Positions 40,306-41,142 of a stretch of 41,142 nucleotides of DNA are shown piece after piece. How positions within the stretch are numbered: position 1 is the stretch's first letter; every line of letters starts with the position of its first letter. This stretch comes from Rhizoclosmatium globosum (taxonomy: Eukaryota > Chytridiomycota > Chytridiomycetes > Chytridiales > Chytriomycetaceae), in NCBI GenBank assembly GCA_002104985.1, contig MCGO01000283.1, forward strand, positions 1-41,142. Reading direction: 5' to 3'. Under the pieces are notes generated by a model. It had not been told where the DNA came from. It did no database searches and saw only the letters and a program-made list of their open reading frames with translations. Position numbers and translations under genes: made by a program.

Positions 40306-41142
40306 ATGCAATCCCAACCAACCATATCCGCCGCATATAATGCCCAAATGGCAGTGGAATCCGAAAAGCGCTGGAAATCGTTCGCTAAACTAGATACTGC
40401 TGAACTTGGTTGGTTTCACTTGCGCTCGGTCATTGTAGCTGGAACTGGATTCTTCACTGATGCATACGACATCTTTGTTATTTCACAGGTATATACTTCT
40501 CTCTCTTTGAGTATTTCATTTCGGCTTGAGTTTGGGTAGTGAGTGGGTCCAGTGTCTAATTTACTCTCGCAGGCCCTCCCGATGATCTACACAGTCTACT
40601 ATCCTGAATATAATGTGACTTTTACAAGTAGCTATCCCGGGGTAAGCACTTGGATGCCTGGATGAAAGCATCAACATCGGGGGTAACCTTGTCGGCCAAA
40701 TTGGATTTGGTATCCTTGCAGACAAACTCGGTCGTAAAAAGATGTATGGAGTAGAACTAATCATTATGATTGTTTGCACAATCGGCTCCTGCTTGGCGGC
40801 CCCAATTTACAGCCTGAACATCTTGGTTATCCTCTCTGTCTGGCGTTTCTTCCTTGGAGTTGGAATCGGAGGAGACTACCCCATGTCCGCCATCATCACT
40901 TCTGAATTTGCTAATGTTCAATCCCGTGGATTTCTCATGGCTTCTGTCTTTGCCATGCAAGGTGCTGGTATCCTACTTGGAGGAATTGTCTATTATGCCA
41001 CTCTTGAGGGAATGACAACATTGATCCAAGCTGATTACAGGTCAATTGACATTGTCTGGCGTCTTGGTTTGGGCATTGGTATTATTCCAGCAATCATTGC
41101 GCTTTACTTCCGATTGACAATTCCGGAGACTCCACGTTACAC
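40306..41142 (+). CDS. PHO84-like phosphate:H+ symporter, 5' part
   Basis: A major facilitator transporter for inorganic phosphate at the plasma membrane. Exon 1 is 40306-40488 (ATG, MQSQPTISAAYNAQ), the intron 40489-40572, and exon 2 runs off the right edge. Motifs of the PHS family: FHLRSVIVAGTGFFTDAYDI in helix 1, GGNLVGQIGFGILADKLGRK (helix 2 and the loop motif GxLxDxxGRK), LSVWRFFLGVGIGGDYPMSA (helix 4; GGDYP is the family hallmark) and SEFANVQSRG. The end IPETPRYT leads towards the central loop. A one-base shift near 40664 separates STWMP from DESINIGG. About the first 270 of an expected 550-600 residues are present. Confidence 0.9.

Noticed and set aside
1..41142. CRISPR array, bacterial operon or phage features
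   Set aside because: No regularly spaced identical repeats with unique spacers apart from the short octamers in the MITE. Genes are spliced and eukaryotic.

Overview
The window is nuclear DNA of an intron-bearing eukaryote, most probably a fungus from an early-diverging (chytrid-like) lineage. Reasons: conserved eukaryotic genes carry many short GT-AG introns (about 41-60 nt); the mitochondrial ATP synthase subunit b is of the fungal Atp4 kind; and two genes have Crinkler-type N-terminal headers, which are patchy in eukaryotes but known in chytrids and arbuscular mycorrhizal fungi. The species cannot be named from the sequence.

Bases 1-12,600 are gene-poor and rich in decayed mobile DNA. A 342-bp MITE with 17-bp terminal inverted repeats lies at 459-800. 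A PIF/Harbinger element (about 5592 to about 9960) carries a broken transposase and a broken, convergent second gene. A complete pogo-like element (5803-7976, TA target duplication) is inserted inside its transposase gene. The pogo element has its own transposase plus an unrecognised second ORF on the opposite strand. Most of the rest of this part holds nothing I can support.

From about 12,690 on the window is gene-dense: maleylacetoacetate isomerase, a seven-helix membrane protein, Xaa-Pro aminopeptidase copy 1 (minus), a Crinkler-HNH gene (minus), a decayed alpha-kinase with four tandem Cys/His motifs (minus), the U5 snRNP GTPase SNU114 (plus), a second Crinkler gene (minus), a kinesin-8-like motor (minus), small membrane proteins, Xaa-Pro aminopeptidase copy 2 (plus), an ACT-domain protein, ATP4 (minus), ribosomal protein S26 (minus), tRNA-dihydrouridine synthase 1 (plus), a multi-pass membrane protein, a coiled-coil protein and the 5' part of a PHO84-like phosphate transporter that runs off the right edge.

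The housekeeping genes form no operon-like pathway. The accessory layer is more notable: two Crinkler headers with different nuclease-like C-termini and an alpha-kinase relic sit around SNU114. A second theme is that several conserved genes (SNU114, both aminopeptidases, DUS1, kinesin and others) are interrupted by single-base shifts, often in mononucleotide runs. Residual indel errors in the assembly are the simplest explanation. For that reason I call genes broken only where stops, missing motifs or lost catalytic residues add to the frameshifts.
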